A stretch of 64,000 nucleotides of DNA from Candidatus Accumulibacter contiguus. Its GTDB lineage: Bacteria > Pseudomonadota > Gammaproteobacteria > Burkholderiales > Rhodocyclaceae. The stretch is from NCBI RefSeq assembly GCF_012940005.1, contig NZ_SPMX01000018.1:80902-144901 (forward strand), read 5' to 3'. The notes under the pieces were generated by a model. The model searched no databases, was not told where the DNA came from, and saw nothing but the letters and a program-made list of their open reading frames with translations. Both the position numbers and the translations under genes were made by a program. This document shows positions 62,430-64,000 of this stretch, one piece after another (positions within the stretch are counted from its first letter, which is position 1; each line of letters begins with the position of its first letter).

Positions 62430-62510
62430 GACGCTCTGGCCGGACGGACCGCATCCGTGGACGCAGGGTTTCAATCCAAACAGCAAGATCGACTAGAAAG
62501 CCATCAAGCC

Positions 62511-64000
62511 ATGAACGATATCAAAAAGAATATAGCCCTGTTCGGCCTGCCAGATGACGTTCTGCAGCCGGACGGCAAGAGTATTGTGCTGATCAAGCTG
62601 TTGCAGGCCAAGGGTCTGAACCGGGACGTCAAGCGCCGGCTGAGCGAGCATTCAAAGGGCGACAGCGGTTTCGATGCAATGATTTCTGAGTTTCTCGGCG
62701 AACGGGTCGCTCACCTTCCAGAAGCGGACAAGCAACTCGTCCGCCGCTGGTCAAATCCTATACAGCGGATGGGTTCTTTCTGGGGAGTGCGCCGAGCCGG
62801 GCCCGCAGGGCGCGACCGGTTCACAGCGACGGACTATGCGCGCTCGGTGGACCTGGTCTTCCTCGAGGAATTCGACAGCGGCTGGACCAGCCTCGCGTTC
62901 GACGAGGAGACCCTGCTCGCCAACTGCACGGCATGGCCGGATATCCGGGTCGCTATTGAAGAACGCCTGCCCGTGTCAGGTATGAAGCTTTCGTTCAACG
63001 TTTTCATGCTCTGGCCGCAGATCGTCGACGAACTGGCCCGCTGGCCGGAACTTGACGACACCCGACGCCGCGCGGTGAGCCACGCGGTCTTCGCGCTCTG
63101 CTCAGCATCGGCGAACGAATGGTTCGCACGACGGGCTATCGAACTGTGCCCGGATTTGAGCAGTGACTTCCAGTTGGTCTATCAGGCCGTTGAACCGGAG
63201 GAATCCGAGCAGGCCCCTGTCGCCGAGGAATTGAGCCCGGCTGGGTTTCAGTCGAACTGGGACGCACTGCTGGAAAGGCTCGATCATCTCCGCGACGAAT
63301 TGCGTCGTCGCCCATCACGGCAGTCCGTCGCCCACTTGATGAGCATTGGCGAAGAGTTCGAGGTGTTGGCAGCGCACTTGCCTGCAGCGGAGGACACGCT
63401 ACGGGAGGAGATCAAGGCGAAAGTGGACGCGTTGATCGATCTTTGCCACGAGTGGAGTGGCAAGCCAGAGTTTGCCTGGCTCGACGAAGCAGTATTGCAG
63501 GCGCTAGACAAACGCTGGGAGGATGCGCTCGGCGAGCCGGAGGCAAGCCTCGAAGCACTGTCAGCCGATGTCGACGCCGCTCGTGAGCGGGCTGCGCACG
63601 CCGGCGCGACCTTCGAGTCCGAGGCAGGCGGTCGCCACGCCTTGCAGGATGAGCACGATACTCTGGATCGGCAGGTACGCGCGGCGAAATCGTCGCTCGA
63701 GCGCAAGCCGATCGAAAGGAAACGGCGCGAGCGGGAGAGAGCACTGCTGGACCTGGACGAGAAGCTCGAGTCACTGCAGGACGTCTTCCTGTCGGCCGCC
63801 AGCCCCTATCGCCGACCGTTTGAGACGCAGGGGAATGATTCTCCGGAGATCGAACCAGAAGAGGGCACTGGTGGGATCGATGCCTCGCCAGTTGAGCCGA
63901 CGCTTGTGGTGGCCACAGCGCAACCTGGCGAAGTGCTCCCGTCGTTGGTATCAGAGCCGGTGCACGCGCCAGAAGCAGAACCTCTGATCCTGCCACCACC
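62511..64000 (+). CDS. Unrecognised large protein, 3' end beyond the window
   Basis: From ATG 62511 an open frame of 496 codons reaches the window edge without a stop. It starts MNDIKKNIALFGLPDDVLQP. Residues about 1-225 are mixed helix and strand with Trp-rich patches (NPIQRMGSFWGVRRAG; EEFDSGWTSLAFDEETLLAN; SASANEWFARRAIELCPDLS). Residues about 245-430 are predicted long helices with a coiled-coil feel (ERLDHLRDELRRRP; RERERALLDLDEKLESLQDV), then a Pro/Glu linker (about 440-496). No signal peptide or membrane segment. It follows IS debris, so it may open an accessory island. Function unknown. Confidence 0.7.
   Translation, partial: MNDIKKNIALFGLPDDVLQPDGKSIVLIKLLQAKGLNRDVKRRLSEHSKGDSGFDAMISEFLGERVAHLPEADKQLVRRWSNPIQRMGSFWGVRRAGPAGRDRFTATDYARSVDLVFLEEFDSGWTSLAFDEETLLANCTAWPDIRVAIEERLPVSGMKLSFNVFMLWPQIVDELARWPELDDTRRRAVSHAVFALCSASANEWFARRAIELCPDLSSDFQLVYQAVEPEESEQAPVAEELSPAGFQSNWDALLERLDHLRDELRRRPSRQSVAHLMSIGEEFEVLAAHLPAAEDTLREEIKAKVDALIDLCHEWSGKPEFAWLDEAVLQALDKRWEDALGEPEASLEALSADVDAARERAAHAGATFESEAGGRHALQDEHDTLDRQVRAAKSSLERKPIERKRRERERALLDLDEKLESLQDVFLSAASPYRRPFETQGNDSPEIEPEEGTGGIDASPVEPTLVVATAQPGEVLPSLVSEPVHAPEAEPLILPP

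Noticed and set aside
1..64000. CRISPR arrays, tRNA and rRNA genes
   Set aside because: No regularly spaced direct repeats, cloverleaf-like or conserved rRNA sequences were seen on reading; short tRNAs could still be missed without a scan.

Overview
The window reads as a high-GC betaproteobacterial chromosome, most like the Rhodocyclales/Accumulibacter group (an inference from gene content and order; no 16S is present). Supporting signs are the surE-pcm-nlpD-rpoS cluster, dapA-bamC followed by a metallo-beta-lactamase gene, an epmB/efp/epmA locus with the K34 type of EF-P, RNase G beside a YegQ/TrhP peptidase, and a DUF1631 gene.

Region 1 (1-19052) is the right-hand part of a transposable prophage. 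It has a Mu-like head (protease I with a nested scaffold Z, decoration protein, capsid, gp36 and gp37 homologues) joined to a long-tailed, siphovirus-type tail module (tail tube, 1068-aa tape measure, several large tail-tip proteins). At its left is a divergent regulatory pair (Ner/Nlp-like and XRE) and a leftward cassette that includes a spanin-like lipoprotein. Transposase, terminase and portal genes are not in the window. The prophage ends at twin CCAAATATCGCGCA repeats and appears to have cut a DUF1631 gene in two.

Region 2 (19053-31786) starts with the DUF1631 remnant, then rng and trhP (divergent) and a glycosyltransferase-like gene. It continues into an ion/stress cluster: a DUF1538 membrane protein with a translationally coupled PII-like protein, a CBS protein, a small unknown protein, an NhaD/ArsB-type carrier, a universal stress protein, a second CBS protein and a second carrier of the same superfamily. 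That last carrier carries a T9 frameshift.

Region 3 (31845-53337) is mostly housekeeping. It holds a chemoreceptor with a secreted Cache protein, surE-pcm-nlpD-rpoS, a moxR-DUF58-tgpA-mltB operon, an HDAC-family deacetylase, dapA-bamC-MBL, a periplasmic DNA ligase (LigE type), epmB/efp/epmA (efp frameshifted in an A7 run), a monooxygenase/Fe-alcohol dehydrogenase pair and a TlpA-like thioredoxin.

Region 4 (53352-64000) contains a twin-arginine transglutaminase-like protein, a diguanylate cyclase, a CNT nucleoside transporter, a VTT-domain membrane protein coupled to a GH31 glucosidase, then insertion-sequence debris leading to a long unrecognised gene that runs off the right edge.

A dispersed short repeat (TAACGGTCATGAC at one end, hairpin-forming GTCGCTGACGCGACTTTCAC at the other) recurs between genes, including once inside the prophage head operon. 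Two single-base homopolymer frameshifts suggest residual assembly error.
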